This document shows positions 1 to 11,649 of a DNA stretch of 64,000 nt, piece by piece. Below the pieces are notes generated by a model that was given only the letters and a program-made list of their open reading frames with translations, was not told the DNA's origin and did not search any database. This DNA is from Mycobacterium sp. Root135. GTDB taxonomy: Bacteria > Actinomycetota > Actinomycetes > Mycobacteriales > Mycobacteriaceae. Position 1 is the first letter of the stretch. Every line of letters starts with the position of its first letter. The translations under genes were made by a program, and so were the position numbers. The stretch is from the NCBI RefSeq assembly GCF_001426545.1, contig NZ_LMEZ01000008.1, positions 102,320 through 166,319 of the forward strand. The letters are read 5' to 3'.

Positions 1-1
1 C

Positions 2-688
2 CCACTCCTGGAACGTGCGGAGGACGTCCGCGACCCGTGGCCGTGGACGCCGCCCTGGATGCGCATCCTCGCCGACATCGGCCTCGCCGCGGGCAATCGC
101 GAGTTGGCCGGCGTGGCGTCGCGCCTCGCGGACGCCGCGGCGGTGCGAAATCCCGGGGTTGCGAGTCTGGACGGCGTCGCGCTACACGTCCGCGGTCTAC
201 TGGCGGACGATCCCGAGGTGCTCGCCGGCGCAGTCGGTGCGCTCCGGGAGTCGCCTCGGCCGATGTTGTTGGCCGATGCCCTCAAGGACTTTGGATCGGC
301 CCTGTTGCGCCGCGAGAGATCCGCCGAAGCCGTCGACGCCCTCGTCGAGGCCGCCGAGATCTATCAGCGGGTCGGCGCCACCGCGGCCAGTCGGACGATG
401 TCGAATCTGCTTCGTAGTCATGGCATCAAGGGCAGTCGGGTGAGTCATTCTGCGCCCCGTCCGCACACCGGGTGGGCGTCGTTGACGCCCACGGAGCTCC
501 GGGTGGTGGAGTTGATCAGCACGGGTTACACCAACCGCAGGGCCGCGGAGGCGTTGAGCGTGTCGGCCAACACGGTGAACACCCACCTGCGGGCAGTGTT
601 CCGCAAGCTTGGCGTGAAGTCCCGGGTCCAGCTGACCATCGCCTGGCGCAGTCGGTCAGACCACGAGGTCAACCCACCAGGGGCGTGA
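2..688 (+). CDS. LuxR-type transcriptional regulator, C-terminal part (truncated by window edge)
   Basis: The reading frame is open from base 2 with no stop, so the gene starts outside the window; the first internal ATG (59) is probably not the start. About 229 residues are visible. The first ~150 are Ala/Leu/Arg-rich helical repeats of the kind found in large LuxR/MalT-like (LAL) regulators. The C-terminus carries a GerE/LuxR helix-turn-helix, beginning at LTPTELRVVELI and including NTVNTHLRAVFRKLGV, which binds DNA. The effector domain and target are not visible. It ends 20 bp inside the convergent IclR gene. Family assignment from the HTH is firm; its role is unknown. Confidence 0.85.
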   Translation, partial: PLLERAEDVRDPWPWTPPWMRILADIGLAAGNRELAGVASRLADAAAVRNPGVASLDGVALHVRGLLADDPEVLAGAVGALRESPRPMLLADALKDFGSALLRRERSAEAVDALVEAAEIYQRVGATAASRTMSNLLRSHGIKGSRVSHSAPRPHTGWASLTPTELRVVELISTGYTNRRAAEALSVSANTVNTHLRAVFRKLGVKSRVQLTIAWRSRSDHEVNPPGA

Positions 689-1418
689 GCTTTTCTGCGC
701 ACTCTCGCAGTGCTGGCACACAACGGCTCATCGCAGGGGCGTGTTCGACGTCGCCTGACAGCGCTAGCCCGGCAATGAGCGATCCGGTCGCCGACCGGAT
801 CGGCACGGCGACGCACGCCGACGTCGCATCCAGTTCGCCTGCCTGCGTTGCCAAACCATCCGCGCGGACCGTGGCCAACTCGGTCCGCAGAACCGCGTCC
901 GCGGGGATCGGCCGCACCGACGTCGCCGCGGCGGGGGACAGCAGCGAGCTCGGAGCGTCCTTCTCGGCCAGCAGCAGTTTGCCGAGCGCGCACGCATGCA
1001 AGTTCTTGTTGAGGAACGGTTCGTCGTGCGGCGGAGGGTATTCCGAGTCGACGTCGGCCAGTCGCACTGCGGCGTTGGTGAAGTAGGCGAGGTGGACCCC
1101 GAACCGCATGGTGAGGCGAAGGTCCGTGAGCACCTCGCGGGCCGCGGCAGGCACGGTCGGTGCCACCGCGGCGTCGATGAGCACTCCGATCTTGTGCCCG
1201 AGGGCGAACCCGGTGAGGTCTGGCAGCCGCACCAGGTAGCCCTCACCGACGAGGATGTTGAGAAGACGATAGGTGGTGGCGGACGGCAGATCCAGCGTCG
1301 CGGAGACCTCCTTTGCCGTCACGCCGGCACCGGCGCGGGCCACCTGCTCCAGCACGCGAAGCGCGCTCTGCACCGCCTTGGGTTGTCGTCCCGAGAAGGA
1401 GTTCACGGCGCTGGTCAT
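669..1418 (-). CDS. IclR-family transcriptional regulator
   Basis: A 249-residue regulator with an N-terminal winged HTH (about residues 18-65, including VTAKEVSATLDLPSATTYRLL) and a C-terminal IclR effector-binding domain. The frame runs further upstream, but ATG 1418 is preceded by GGGAGG at proper spacing and gives the normal family length. The ATGA overlap with the upstream permease gene (1415-1418) shows translational coupling. It sits opposite the aldehyde dehydrogenase/amine oxidase operon, so a local role in amine catabolism is inferred. Candidate operators are the repeated AATGAGAAT motifs in the 2885-3244 gap. IclR proteins usually respond to small carboxylates or aromatics; the ligand is unknown here. 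Confidence 0.85.
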   Translation of the reverse strand: MTSAVNSFSGRQPKAVQSALRVLEQVARAGAGVTAKEVSATLDLPSATTYRLLNILVGEGYLVRLPDLTGFALGHKIGVLIDAAVAPTVPAAAREVLTDLRLTMRFGVHLAYFTNAAVRLADVDSEYPPPHDEPFLNKNLHACALGKLLLAEKDAPSSLLSPAAATSVRPIPADAVLRTELATVRADGLATQAGELDATSACVAVPIRSATGSLIAGLALSGDVEHAPAMSRCVPALRECAEKLTPLVG

Positions 1419-2884
1419 CGACGCACCTCCCACGGCTGGTAGGTCATCAGCAGGTCGTCGGCCACCGGTTCGTCGTAGACACCGACGTTTTGGAGTCGGC
1501 TGCGCGAGCGCGCCACGCGGACCAGGAAGACAGCCGCGCCCACCACCATCAGGGCGAAGTACACCGCGGTCGCGGCGCCTGCGAAGAACGTGTGCGACAA
1601 CGCGGCCCACACGACGAGCGCCGTCATGACGGCCGCGGACAGCGGGCCGAAGACGAGCGGCATCACGGTCAATTCACCGATGCGGCGCAGGAATGCCGGC
1701 GTCGCGATGCAGACCAGGACGTAGGCGATGACGTAGCCGTGCGCCGACACTGCAAGCAGTCCCATCAAGACGTCGTGCGGCGATCCCGACATGCTCAGGT
1801 ACCCGATCGGCACGGCGACGACGACGGGAACCGCGACGAGAAGGGCAACGTAGGGCGTCTGGAATCGGCTGTGCGCGCGACCAAGTGCGGCGGGGAGGAC
1901 ACCTTCCCGACCCATCGCGAACAGGGTCCGGGACAGCGCGGTCACCGAACCCATCACGCACGCCAGCCAGGACGCAAGGATGCCGAATTCGACGAGCACC
2001 GACAGCGCCGAGGCCACCTCACTCGACATCCCCCCTGCTTCTGGTGGCAGGGCGAGCACGATCGTCAGCGAATCGCTTTGGTGGACTGGTCCGGCCAGTT
2101 GTAGATAGGCGGCCCCGGCATAGAGCGCGCCGAGCACCAGAGGGGTCCACTTGACCGCCCTGGGCACTGCCGTCAGCGGATTGCGTGCCTCTCGCGCAAC
2201 GGTGCTGGCGCTTTCGAAACCGACGTACGACGTGATCGCGATCAGCAAGGCGAAGGCGACGGTCGAACTGGTCCAGGGTGGGTCGTCGAGGACCCGAGGT
2301 CGTTGCTCGGTGTGCCACGACTGGACGAAGGCCACGACGAGCACGGCGGAGGCGACGACGATCGCGAACGCTTCGACCACGAGGGTGATGCGCGAGGACA
2401 CCTGGACACCACGAATCATCAGCGCGAGCGCGACACCTCCGACGACCACAGCGCACACCGCGACCAATGCTGTCGTCGACGGCACCCCGATGCGGCCAAG
2501 CAGCGCAGCCGAATAGCTTGCTGCCCCGAGGACGCTCGCCATCGCCGCGCAGGCGTAGCCGATGACCAGCGACCACCCGCCTGCGAAGCCCGGCCGCGGA
2601 CCGAGGCCCTTGGCGATATAGGAGTAGAGGCCGCTGACGGCGACCATTCGCGTGGCGAACTGCGCCACGCAATACCCGACGAGCGTCATGAGCACGGCAG
2701 CGGCGACGAACACGCCGATGGTCGCCCGGCCAGCGGCGGGGATGACGAGCGCGGGAAGCGTCACCATGACTGCCGACGGCGCTACGGCCGACACCGATTG
2801 AGCGAGTACTTGGACGAACGTGAGTCGACCCCGGCCGAGGCCGGCGACGGGCGAACTCGCCCTGACGTTCAGGTTCTTCGACAC
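1415..2884 (-). CDS. APC-superfamily amino acid/amine permease
   Basis: A 489-residue polytopic membrane protein with about 12 hydrophobic helices, typical of amino acid-polyamine-organocation transporters. The glycine-rich first helix region and the conserved SYVGFESAST segment in the middle helix match the APC pattern (compare YIGFEATAVF and FTIVGFESAA in the two other APC permeases of the window). It is co-transcribed with the IclR gene and faces the amine oxidase operon, which carries its own second permease. The substrate is probably an amine or amino acid; it cannot be read from sequence. Confidence 0.85.
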   Translation of the reverse strand: MSKNLNVRASSPVAGLGRGRLTFVQVLAQSVSAVAPSAVMVTLPALVIPAAGRATIGVFVAAAVLMTLVGYCVAQFATRMVAVSGLYSYIAKGLGPRPGFAGGWSLVIGYACAAMASVLGAASYSAALLGRIGVPSTTALVAVCAVVVGGVALALMIRGVQVSSRITLVVEAFAIVVASAVLVVAFVQSWHTEQRPRVLDDPPWTSSTVAFALLIAITSYVGFESASTVAREARNPLTAVPRAVKWTPLVLGALYAGAAYLQLAGPVHQSDSLTIVLALPPEAGGMSSEVASALSVLVEFGILASWLACVMGSVTALSRTLFAMGREGVLPAALGRAHSRFQTPYVALLVAVPVVVAVPIGYLSMSGSPHDVLMGLLAVSAHGYVIAYVLVCIATPAFLRRIGELTVMPLVFGPLSAAVMTALVVWAALSHTFFAGAATAVYFALMVVGAAVFLVRVARSRSRLQNVGVYDEPVADDLLMTYQPWEVRR

Positions 2885-3244
2885 GACTCACCTCGTTTCA
2901 CCAGCGCGTAGAGCACCGTAGCCCGCCCGAGCGCACACCGTGGCCAGGATTTCGTGAACATCCAGTCATCCCAAATGAGAATCGACTGACGGTCCGGCCC
3001 TGTCATGGGGGCGCCACGTCCGGCGAACGTGCCCCGACGTGGGGTGGAAGTCGACGGTCAAATGAGAATGCGCTGATCGAGCCGAATGAGAATCGCCGCG
3101 CCGGGAATATCCATTCGATTTTCGCAGTGACATCGACCACGTTCGCGTCCTAACGTCATGCCCGAGGCCAGCGCCGACAGGTGCACGCCAATGCTCCGGA
3201 AAGAGCAGTGGCACTGCGTAATTCACCTCTTAGGTAGGGGCACC
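2885..3244. promoter_or_regulatory. 360-bp divergent control region between permease/IclR and amine oxidase operons
   Basis: No convincing gene lies here. Both flanking operons read outward, so both promoters must be inside. It is less GC-rich than its neighbours, particularly 3060-3130, and holds three same-direction copies of AATGAGAAT(C/G) (see the repeat entry). The right end carries a strong ribosome binding site, AGGTAGGGG, just before ATG 3245. I could not fix -10/-35 boxes with confidence. Confidence 0.6.
2973..3097 (+). repeat. Three direct repeats of AATGAGAAT upstream of the amine operon
   Basis: The copies are AAATGAGAATCG (2973-2984), AAATGAGAATGC (3060-3071) and GAATGAGAATCGC (3084-3096). 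AATGAG starts at 2974, 3061 and 3085, giving spacings of 87 and 24 bp. Same orientation and location between divergent operons suggest operator sites, most simply for the neighbouring IclR protein. That is inference; the copies are seen directly. Confidence 0.5.
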
Positions 3245-4750
3245 ATGACCACGATCGAAAGTTCGCTCGTCAGTCTCGATCCAGCCGTCGTCGAATTCGT
3301 TTCGACGGCCAAGCAGATGTTCGTCGACGGCCAGTGGGTCGGGGCGGCGTCGGGTCGCTCGTTCGACACCGTCGACCCGGCGACCGGTCGCGTGATCACA
3401 TCCGTACCGCGGGCCGGTATCGAGGACGTGGAGCGCGCGATCTCCGCCGCGCGCCGAGCCTTCGACGACGGCCCGTGGCGCACCATCACGCCTGCTCAGC
3501 GGCAGCGATTGCTGTGGCGAATCGGCGAGGGCATCCTCGCCCGCGCTGACCAGTTCGCGCAGCTGGAATCGGTCGACAACGGCAAGTCGGTCGCAGTTGC
3601 CAGGGCGGTCGACGTGACCTGGGCCGCCGAGATCTTCTTCTACTACGCGGGCTGGGCGACGAAGATCGAGGGCCGGACCATTCCGGTGTCCGTGCCGTGG
3701 GCGCCCGGTGGGCGGTTCCACGCGTTCACGCTGCGTGAGCCGGTCGGAGTCTGCGCGCAGATCGTGCCCTGGAACTTTCCCCTCGTGATGGCAGCCTTCA
3801 AGTTGGCGCCGGCCCTGGCATGCGCGAACACGTTGATTCTCAAGCCCGCCGAGCAGACCCCGCTGACGGCGTTGATGTTGGCAGAGGTCATCGCCGAGGT
3901 CGGCCTGCCCGACGGCGTGGTCAACGTGCTCACCGGTTTCGGTGACGTGGGAGCCGCGCTGTCCGCCCACGACGGCGTCGACAAGGTGGCCTTCACCGGT
4001 TCGACCGAGGTCGGCAAGAAGATCGTCGCGGCGGCCGCGGGCAATCTCAAGAAGGTGTCGCTGGAGCTCGGCGGCAAGAGCCCACAGGTGGTGTTCGCCG
4101 ACGCCGACCTCGAGAGTGCGGTGCCAGGGGTGGCATCGGGCTTCCTCTTCAACCACGGTCAGGCCTGCACGGCTGGCACCCGGTTGCTGATCGAGGACAT
4201 CATTTTCGACGAATTCACGTCGGAGTTGGCGGATTTCGCGCGATCACAGAAGATCGGACCCGGCCTCGACCCGACCAACGACATCGGGCCGTTGATCTCG
4301 GCCGAGCAACTTGGCCGCGTCACCGGCTACATCGACGCCGGAATCGCCGATGGTGCAACGGCTCTGGCCGGTGGGTCTCGACACGGCGACGAAGGCTTCT
4401 ACGTCGAGCCGACGCTGCTGGTCGACGTGAGGAGCGACTTCGGCGTCTACCAGGAGGAGATCTTCGGACCGGTGGCAGTGGCGGTGCCGTTCTCACGGGC
4501 CGACGGCGTCAAGGCCGCAGCCAACGACACGCCCTATGGACTTGCCGCCAGCGTGTGGACGCGCGACGTCTCAAGGGCGCACGACGTCGCCGCGCAGATC
4601 AAGGCAGGCACTGTATGGGTCAACTGCCACAACGCCTTTGACACGGCGCTGCCGTTCGGTGGTTACAAGCAGTCGGGCTGGGGCCGAGAACTCGGGGAGG
4701 GCGCCATCGCCGACTACACCCAATCGAAGTCCGTCAACATCGCCCTGTAA
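3245..4750 (+). CDS. NAD-dependent aldehyde dehydrogenase
   Basis: A 501-residue aldehyde dehydrogenase that oxidises an aldehyde to the carboxylic acid with NAD(P)+. The catalytic set is complete: Asn177 in PWNFP, the general base Glu274 in VSLELGGK and the nucleophile Cys308 in NHGQACTAG. The open frame starts at 3158, but ATG 3245 has AGGTAGGGG directly upstream and gives normal family length. It leads an operon with a permease (30 bp downstream) and a copper amine oxidase, so it most likely oxidises the aldehyde released by that oxidase, for example phenylacetaldehyde or 4-hydroxyphenylacetaldehyde. The fold is certain; the substrate is inferred from neighbours. Confidence 0.9.
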   Translation: MTTIESSLVSLDPAVVEFVSTAKQMFVDGQWVGAASGRSFDTVDPATGRVITSVPRAGIEDVERAISAARRAFDDGPWRTITPAQRQRLLWRIGEGILARADQFAQLESVDNGKSVAVARAVDVTWAAEIFFYYAGWATKIEGRTIPVSVPWAPGGRFHAFTLREPVGVCAQIVPWNFPLVMAAFKLAPALACANTLILKPAEQTPLTALMLAEVIAEVGLPDGVVNVLTGFGDVGAALSAHDGVDKVAFTGSTEVGKKIVAAAAGNLKKVSLELGGKSPQVVFADADLESAVPGVASGFLFNHGQACTAGTRLLIEDIIFDEFTSELADFARSQKIGPGLDPTNDIGPLISAEQLGRVTGYIDAGIADGATALAGGSRHGDEGFYVEPTLLVDVRSDFGVYQEEIFGPVAVAVPFSRADGVKAAANDTPYGLAASVWTRDVSRAHDVAAQIKAGTVWVNCHNAFDTALPFGGYKQSGWGRELGEGAIADYTQSKSVNIAL

Positions 4751-4780
4751 ATCCGACGACCAAGCCGAAAGTCAGGAATC

Positions 4781-6250
4781 ATGAGCATCAAGGCTCCACC
4801 GCCCTCGCCGGGCACCAACGTCAGCGGTGCGTCGAACACATTGGCTGGCCGACTAGGACCAGGCGCCATCGTGTTCATGGTCGTCGCGGCGGCGGCCCCG
4901 CTGACCGTGATCGCGGGAACGGTACCGATCGGCATCGCCGCAGGCAACGGCGCCGCCTTCCCGGCGACCTACGTCGTGTGCACCGTGGTCCTGCTGTTCT
5001 TCGCCGTCGGGTTCACCGCGATGGCCAAGCACGTACCGGGTGCCGGTGCGTTCTACACCTACATCACCGAGGGACTCGGCAGACACTGGGGCCTCGGCGC
5101 GGCCTTCCTGGCGCTGCTGTCCTACACGGCGGTCCAGGGCGGCGTGTACGGATATCTCGGGGCGGCGATCAACGATCTCGTCACCACCCATGGCGGACCC
5201 GAGATTCCCTGGTATCTCTGGGCCGTCGCGGTCATGGCCGTCGTAGCCGTGCTCGGCTATCGCCACATCGAACTGTCGGGGAAGGTGCTCGGAGTTCTGC
5301 TGCTGTGTGAGGTCGGAATCGTCTTGGTGATCGACGCCGCGGTGATCGTCCGGGGTGGTGGGGAGTCGGGGTTCTCCTCCGATGCGTTCAGCCCGGGTCA
5401 GTTCTTCGCCGGGGCACCCGGTATCGCACTGATCTTCGCGCTCGCCGGGTACATCGGCTTCGAGGCGACCGCGGTATTCCGGGATGAGGCAAGGGATCCG
5501 GAGCGCACCATTCCTCGGGCGACGTACATCGCACTGCTCCTGATCGGTGGGTTCTACGCACTGTCGAGTTGGGTGATGGTCAGCGCGTGGGGCGACGACG
5601 GCGCCGTCGCGCTGGCCACCGAGAACCCCGAGGGCATGATCACCGAGACCGCCAAGAAGTATGTCGGCGCCGTCGCGGGCGATCTGGTCCAGATCCTGTT
5701 GATCTCCAGTCTGTTCGCCGCTTTGCTCGCCTTTCACAACGTGCTGTCGCGGTACATCTTCTCGCTCGGGAACGGTTCGGCGCTGCCGGCGAGCTGCGGT
5801 CGGGCGCACGCCAAGCACTCCTCGCCGTACGTCGCATCGGTGGTGCAGACGGTTTCAGCGCTGGTGCTCGTCGTGGTGTCGGCACTGGCCGGGCTCGATC
5901 CCGTAAGCCAAGTCTTCGCCTGGTTCGTCGGCCTGTCCTCGGTTGGGATCATCGCCCTGATGACCTTGACGTCGGTCGCCGTCCTGGTCTACTTCCGCCG
6001 ACATTCGGTGGACCGCAGGTCGTGGAACACCCTGGTGGCGCCCGCCCTCGGACTCGTCGGGCTGGCCATCCTGCTCGTCATGACCATTGCCAAGCTGCCG
6101 TTGCTAGTCGGCGGGTCGACCACGTTGGCAGTCGTCATCGGCCTCCTGCTAGTCGGTGTCTTCCTGGCCGGCGTCGCCGTCGCCGTCTTACGTCCACACA
6201 CCACGTCCACAACCGACACGTCCGCCACCAACGAGGGGATTGCCCGATGA
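4781..6250 (+). CDS. APC-superfamily amine/amino acid permease
   Basis: A 489-residue, roughly 12-helix transporter with the APC signature GYIGFEATAVFRDEA in the central helix and an early Gly/Ala-rich helix. It lies between aldehyde dehydrogenase and copper amine oxidase, and its TGA overlaps the oxidase ATG (ATGA, 6247-6250), so uptake and oxidation of the substrate are coupled. It most likely imports the primary amine used by the oxidase. It is a distinct paralogue of the permease at 1415-2884. Confidence 0.88.
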   Translation: MSIKAPPPSPGTNVSGASNTLAGRLGPGAIVFMVVAAAAPLTVIAGTVPIGIAAGNGAAFPATYVVCTVVLLFFAVGFTAMAKHVPGAGAFYTYITEGLGRHWGLGAAFLALLSYTAVQGGVYGYLGAAINDLVTTHGGPEIPWYLWAVAVMAVVAVLGYRHIELSGKVLGVLLLCEVGIVLVIDAAVIVRGGGESGFSSDAFSPGQFFAGAPGIALIFALAGYIGFEATAVFRDEARDPERTIPRATYIALLLIGGFYALSSWVMVSAWGDDGAVALATENPEGMITETAKKYVGAVAGDLVQILLISSLFAALLAFHNVLSRYIFSLGNGSALPASCGRAHAKHSSPYVASVVQTVSALVLVVVSALAGLDPVSQVFAWFVGLSSVGIIALMTLTSVAVLVYFRRHSVDRRSWNTLVAPALGLVGLAILLVMTIAKLPLLVGGSTTLAVVIGLLLVGVFLAGVAVAVLRPHTTSTTDTSATNEGIAR

Positions 6251-8175
6251 CCATTGCACCTGCCCGGCGCACCACCGCCGAACATCCGCTGAGCCCGCTC
6301 AACGCTGAGGAGATCGACACCGCCCGCGACGTCGTCGTCGACGCCGGGCTGGTCAGTGCCGACACCCGTTTCGTCTACGTGGGGCTCGACGAACCCGACA
6401 AGTCGGTGGTGCATGCCTTCGCGGCGGGCGACGAGGTGGAGCGACGGGTCCGAGTCCTGTTGCTCGACCGCCGCACGGGGACGGGATCCGACGTCGTCGT
6501 GTCGGTCACCGGCAACACCATCGTCTCTTCGCGGACGGTGGACGCAAGCCGTGAGGGACACGTCCCGATTCTCGACGCGGAGTTCGAGGACATCGAGTCG
6601 TTCCTGCTCGCCAGCGACGACTGGCTAGCCGCGATGCGCACGCGAACCATCAACCCGTCCAAAGTCCGTGCCGTGCCACTGTCTGCCGGGGTCTTCGGGC
6701 ACGAGGACGAGGTGGGCCATCGCATGGTCCGGGTGCTCGCCTTCTACCAGGAGGACGAGGCGGACCTGCCGTGGGCACACCCGATCGACGGCGTCGTCGC
6801 CTACGTCGACCTCACCGAACGCCGCGTCGTCCGCGTGATCGACGAGATGGTGCTGCCCGTGCCGGCCGAGCGCGGCCAATGGGATGCGGCTCCCCACGCC
6901 GTGCCCGAGCGCACTGACCTCAAGCCCATCGAGATCACCCAGCCCGAGGGCGCCAGCTTCACCGTCGACGGGAACGAAATCAGCTGGGCCGACTGGAGTT
7001 TCCGTTTCGGGTTCGACGTCCGTGAGGGGTTGACCCTGCACCAGCTGTCGTTCACCGACAACGGTGTGCGGCGACCCGTGGTCTACCGTGCCTCGATCGC
7101 CGAGATGGTGGTGCCCTATGCCGACCCGTCGCCGGTCCGATACTGGCAGAACTACTTCGACCAGGGCGAGTACCTGTTCGGGCGTTACACCAATTCGCTC
7201 GAGCTGGGCTGCGACTGTCTCGGCGAGATTCAATACTTCGACGCCACGATCGCCGATGAGTCGGGCCACCCTCGGGTCATGAAGAACGCCATCTGCCTCC
7301 ACGAGGAGGACTACGGGGTGCTGTGGAAGCACACCGACATGTTCAACGGCATGGCCGCGACGCGTCGCTCGCGACGCCTCGTCATCTCGTTCTTCCTGAC
7401 CATCGGCAACTACGACTACGGCTTCTACTGGTACTTGTATCTCGACGGCACCATCGAATTCGAGGCAAAGGCCACCGGGATCGTGTTCCCCTCGGCGTAC
7501 CGAGGGTCCGATGGGTACTCGACCGAGATCGCACCCGGCCTCGGGGCGCCGTTCCATCAGCACCTGTTCTCGGCACGGTTGGACATGGAGGTCGACGGCA
7601 GCCACAACGTCGTGACCGAGGTTGACGCGGTGCCGATGCCGATGGGCCCCGACAATCCGTGGGGCAACGCGTTCCGGCCCAATAAGACGACGATCACCCG
7701 CGAGGCCGACGGTCAACGCCTGGCCGACAATTCGAAGGCGCGGGTTTGGCACGTGACCAACCCCGACAAGAAGAATCGGCTCGGACAAGACGTGGGGTAT
7801 GCGCTGCATCCCGAGGGGCAGCCGGTTCTGCTCGCCGATCCGTCCAGCTCGGTTGCGCAGCGCGCGGCGTTCTCGACCAAGCATCTGTGGGTGACCCGGT
7901 ACGACAAGGACGAACGCTACCCGGCCGGCGACTTCGTCAACCAGAACCCGGGCCAGGCGGGCCTGCCTGCCTTCGTCGCGAAGAACCGCGACCTCGACGG
8001 CGAAGACGTGGTGCTGTGGCACACCTTTGGTTTGACACACTTTCCGCGTCCCGAGGACTGGCCGGTAATGCCCGTCGACTATGCGGGATTCACGCTCAAA
8101 CCCGTCGGATTCTTCGATCGCAACCCTTCGTTGAACGCGCCTGCCAGCACACCGAAGCACTGCTGCCCGGAATGA
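6247..8175 (+). CDS. Copper-containing primary amine oxidase (topaquinone enzyme)
   Basis: A 642-residue copper amine oxidase, which converts R-CH2-NH2 plus O2 and water to aldehyde, ammonia and H2O2. All landmark residues are present: catalytic base Asp305 in YFDQGEY; Tyr389 in TIGNYDYG, which self-processes to topaquinone; and copper ligands His437/His439 (HQH) and His598 (LTHFPRPEDWPVMP). Length and order match the Arthrobacter phenylethylamine/histamine oxidase type. ATG 6247 overlaps the permease stop (ATGA); the longer upstream frame is read-through in permease DNA. No signal peptide is seen, so it is probably cytoplasmic. Likely substrates are phenylethylamine, tyramine or similar amines; the exact one is not determined. 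Confidence 0.95.
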   Translation: MTIAPARRTTAEHPLSPLNAEEIDTARDVVVDAGLVSADTRFVYVGLDEPDKSVVHAFAAGDEVERRVRVLLLDRRTGTGSDVVVSVTGNTIVSSRTVDASREGHVPILDAEFEDIESFLLASDDWLAAMRTRTINPSKVRAVPLSAGVFGHEDEVGHRMVRVLAFYQEDEADLPWAHPIDGVVAYVDLTERRVVRVIDEMVLPVPAERGQWDAAPHAVPERTDLKPIEITQPEGASFTVDGNEISWADWSFRFGFDVREGLTLHQLSFTDNGVRRPVVYRASIAEMVVPYADPSPVRYWQNYFDQGEYLFGRYTNSLELGCDCLGEIQYFDATIADESGHPRVMKNAICLHEEDYGVLWKHTDMFNGMAATRRSRRLVISFFLTIGNYDYGFYWYLYLDGTIEFEAKATGIVFPSAYRGSDGYSTEIAPGLGAPFHQHLFSARLDMEVDGSHNVVTEVDAVPMPMGPDNPWGNAFRPNKTTITREADGQRLADNSKARVWHVTNPDKKNRLGQDVGYALHPEGQPVLLADPSSSVAQRAAFSTKHLWVTRYDKDERYPAGDFVNQNPGQAGLPAFVAKNRDLDGEDVVLWHTFGLTHFPRPEDWPVMPVDYAGFTLKPVGFFDRNPSLNAPASTPKHCCPE

Positions 8176-8290
8176 CGCAGTCGCGGCGGTGGCCGCGATC
8201 GCCACCATGGCACCCGTCGCCACCACTAGCGTGGGAATCGCCGATTGTTTCGTGCCTCGTCGTCACGGGGCCTCAGAAGGGAGAAGCCCC

Positions 8291-9990
8291 ATGCCCGGCG
8301 CTGCGCATCGCGCATACCGCGAGGCTCGCGACCTGTTGCTCGAGCGCTACGGCGACCACGACGGCGCGTGCGCCCAGTTCACGTGGCCCGAGCTGGGAGA
8401 GTCGTTCAACTGGGCGGTCGACTGGTTCGACGTGATCGCTCGGGGGAATCGCGACACCGCGCTGTGGATCGTGGAGGAGGACGGCTCCGAGGCGAAGTAC
8501 CGCTTCGACGAGATGGCCCACCGCTCGGACCAGGTGGGGAGGTGGCTGGAGTCGCTCGGAATCGGCAAGGGCGACCCGGTGCTGCTGATGCTCGGCAACC
8601 AGGTCGAGCTGTGGGAGTCGATGTTGGCGGTGATGAAGATCGGCGCAATCCTGATGCCGACCACCACTGCGGCAGGCACGGCCGACCTGGCCGACCGCAT
8701 CAGCCGGGGGCGCGCCAAGGCCGTCATCGCCAATGCCGCCGACGTCGCGAAGTTCGACGACGTCCCTGGCGAGTTCTTGCGGATCTGCGTCGACGGCGCA
8801 GCCGGGTGGTTGGACTATCGGGAGGCGTATGCCGTCGACCGTCCGACCGCGTTCACGACGACGACGGCGGCGACCGACCCGCTCCTGTGGTACTTCACCT
8901 CCGGCACGACCAGCAAGCCAAAGTTGGTGCAGCACAACCAGGTTTCGTATCCGCTTGGGCACCTGACGACGATGTACTTCCTCGGACTCCGGCCGGGTGA
9001 CCTGCACCTGAACATCAGCTCGCCAGGCTGGGCCAAACACGCCTGGAGTTGCTTCTTCGCGCCGTGGATCGCCGAGGCGACGATCTTCGTCTACAACTAC
9101 TCGCGGTTCGACGCGGTCGGTCTCCTGAACCAGCTGCGTCGCGCCGAAGTGACCACGTTCTGTGCTCCACCGACCGTGTGGCGGATGTTGATCCAAGCCG
9201 ATCTCAGCGGTGGCGGGGGCAAGCTGCGGGAGGCGATCGGCGCGGGTGAGCCGCTCAATCCGGAGGTGATCGGTCACGTTCGGCGGGAGTGGGGGCTGAC
9301 GATCCGTGACGGGTTTGGTCAGACGGAAACGACTGCGTTGGTTGCCAACACGGCCGGCGCTCCGCTCAAGGCGGGCTCGATGGGCCGGCCGCTGCCCGGT
9401 GTCCCCGTGGTCATCGTGGACCCGTTGACCGGCGAGCTCGCCGACGAGGGGGAGATCTGCCTCGACCTGACTGCCACGCCAGTGAATCTGATGACGGGCT
9501 ACGTCGACGACGACGAGAAGAACCTGGCCGTCACCGCCGGCGGTTACTACCACACCGGCGACGTCGCCAGCCGCGACGCGGACGGGCACATCACCTACAT
9601 CGGCCGCACCGACGACGTGTTCAAGTCCTCGGACTACAAGGTCTCCCCGTTCGAACTCGAGAGCGTGCTCATCGAGCATCCCGCGGTGGCCGAGGCGGCG
9701 GTGGTGCCCGCACCCGATGCGACGCGCCTCGCGGTGCCCAAGGCCTACGTGGCCCTGGCCGCCGGGTGGGAGGCCAACGAGGACACGGCATTCCAGATTC
9801 TCCGGCACGCCCGCGAGCACCTGCCGCCGTACCTGCGGGTGCGACGGGTCGAGTTCTACGAGTTGCCGAAGACGATCTCCGGGAAGATTCGTCGCGTCGA
9901 ACTCCGAGCCAGGGAGCAAGCGGCCGCGGACAGTGGGCAGGCGATCGCCTCCGAGTGGCGCGACGATGCGCTGACCATCGGCGTCACCTC

Positions 9991-9994
<4 letters not shown>
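8291..9994 (+). CDS. AMP-dependent acyl-CoA synthetase (medium-chain/ACSM-like)
   Basis: A 567-residue adenylate-forming enzyme that would activate a carboxylate to its CoA thioester through an acyl-AMP. The ATP P-loop is YFTSGTTSKPKL at about 201-212, and the C-terminal catalytic lysine region reads LPKTISGKIRR. ATG 8291 is chosen because AGAAGGGAG lies at proper distance; the open frame begins at 8189 without a ribosome site. It follows the amine oxidase by 115 bp and overlaps the next ligase by GTGA. In context it could activate the acid produced by amine and aldehyde oxidation; acetate or medium-chain acids are equally possible by family. Confidence 0.88.
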
Positions 9995-11625
<1,631 letters not shown>

Positions 11626-11649
11626 GTCTGACACGCCCGCCATTCATAT

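Noticed and set aside
5569..8175. Extended N-terminus for the copper amine oxidase
   Set aside because: The extra 226 residues are Arg-rich and lie in permease DNA; ATG 6247 with ATGA coupling gives the normal length.
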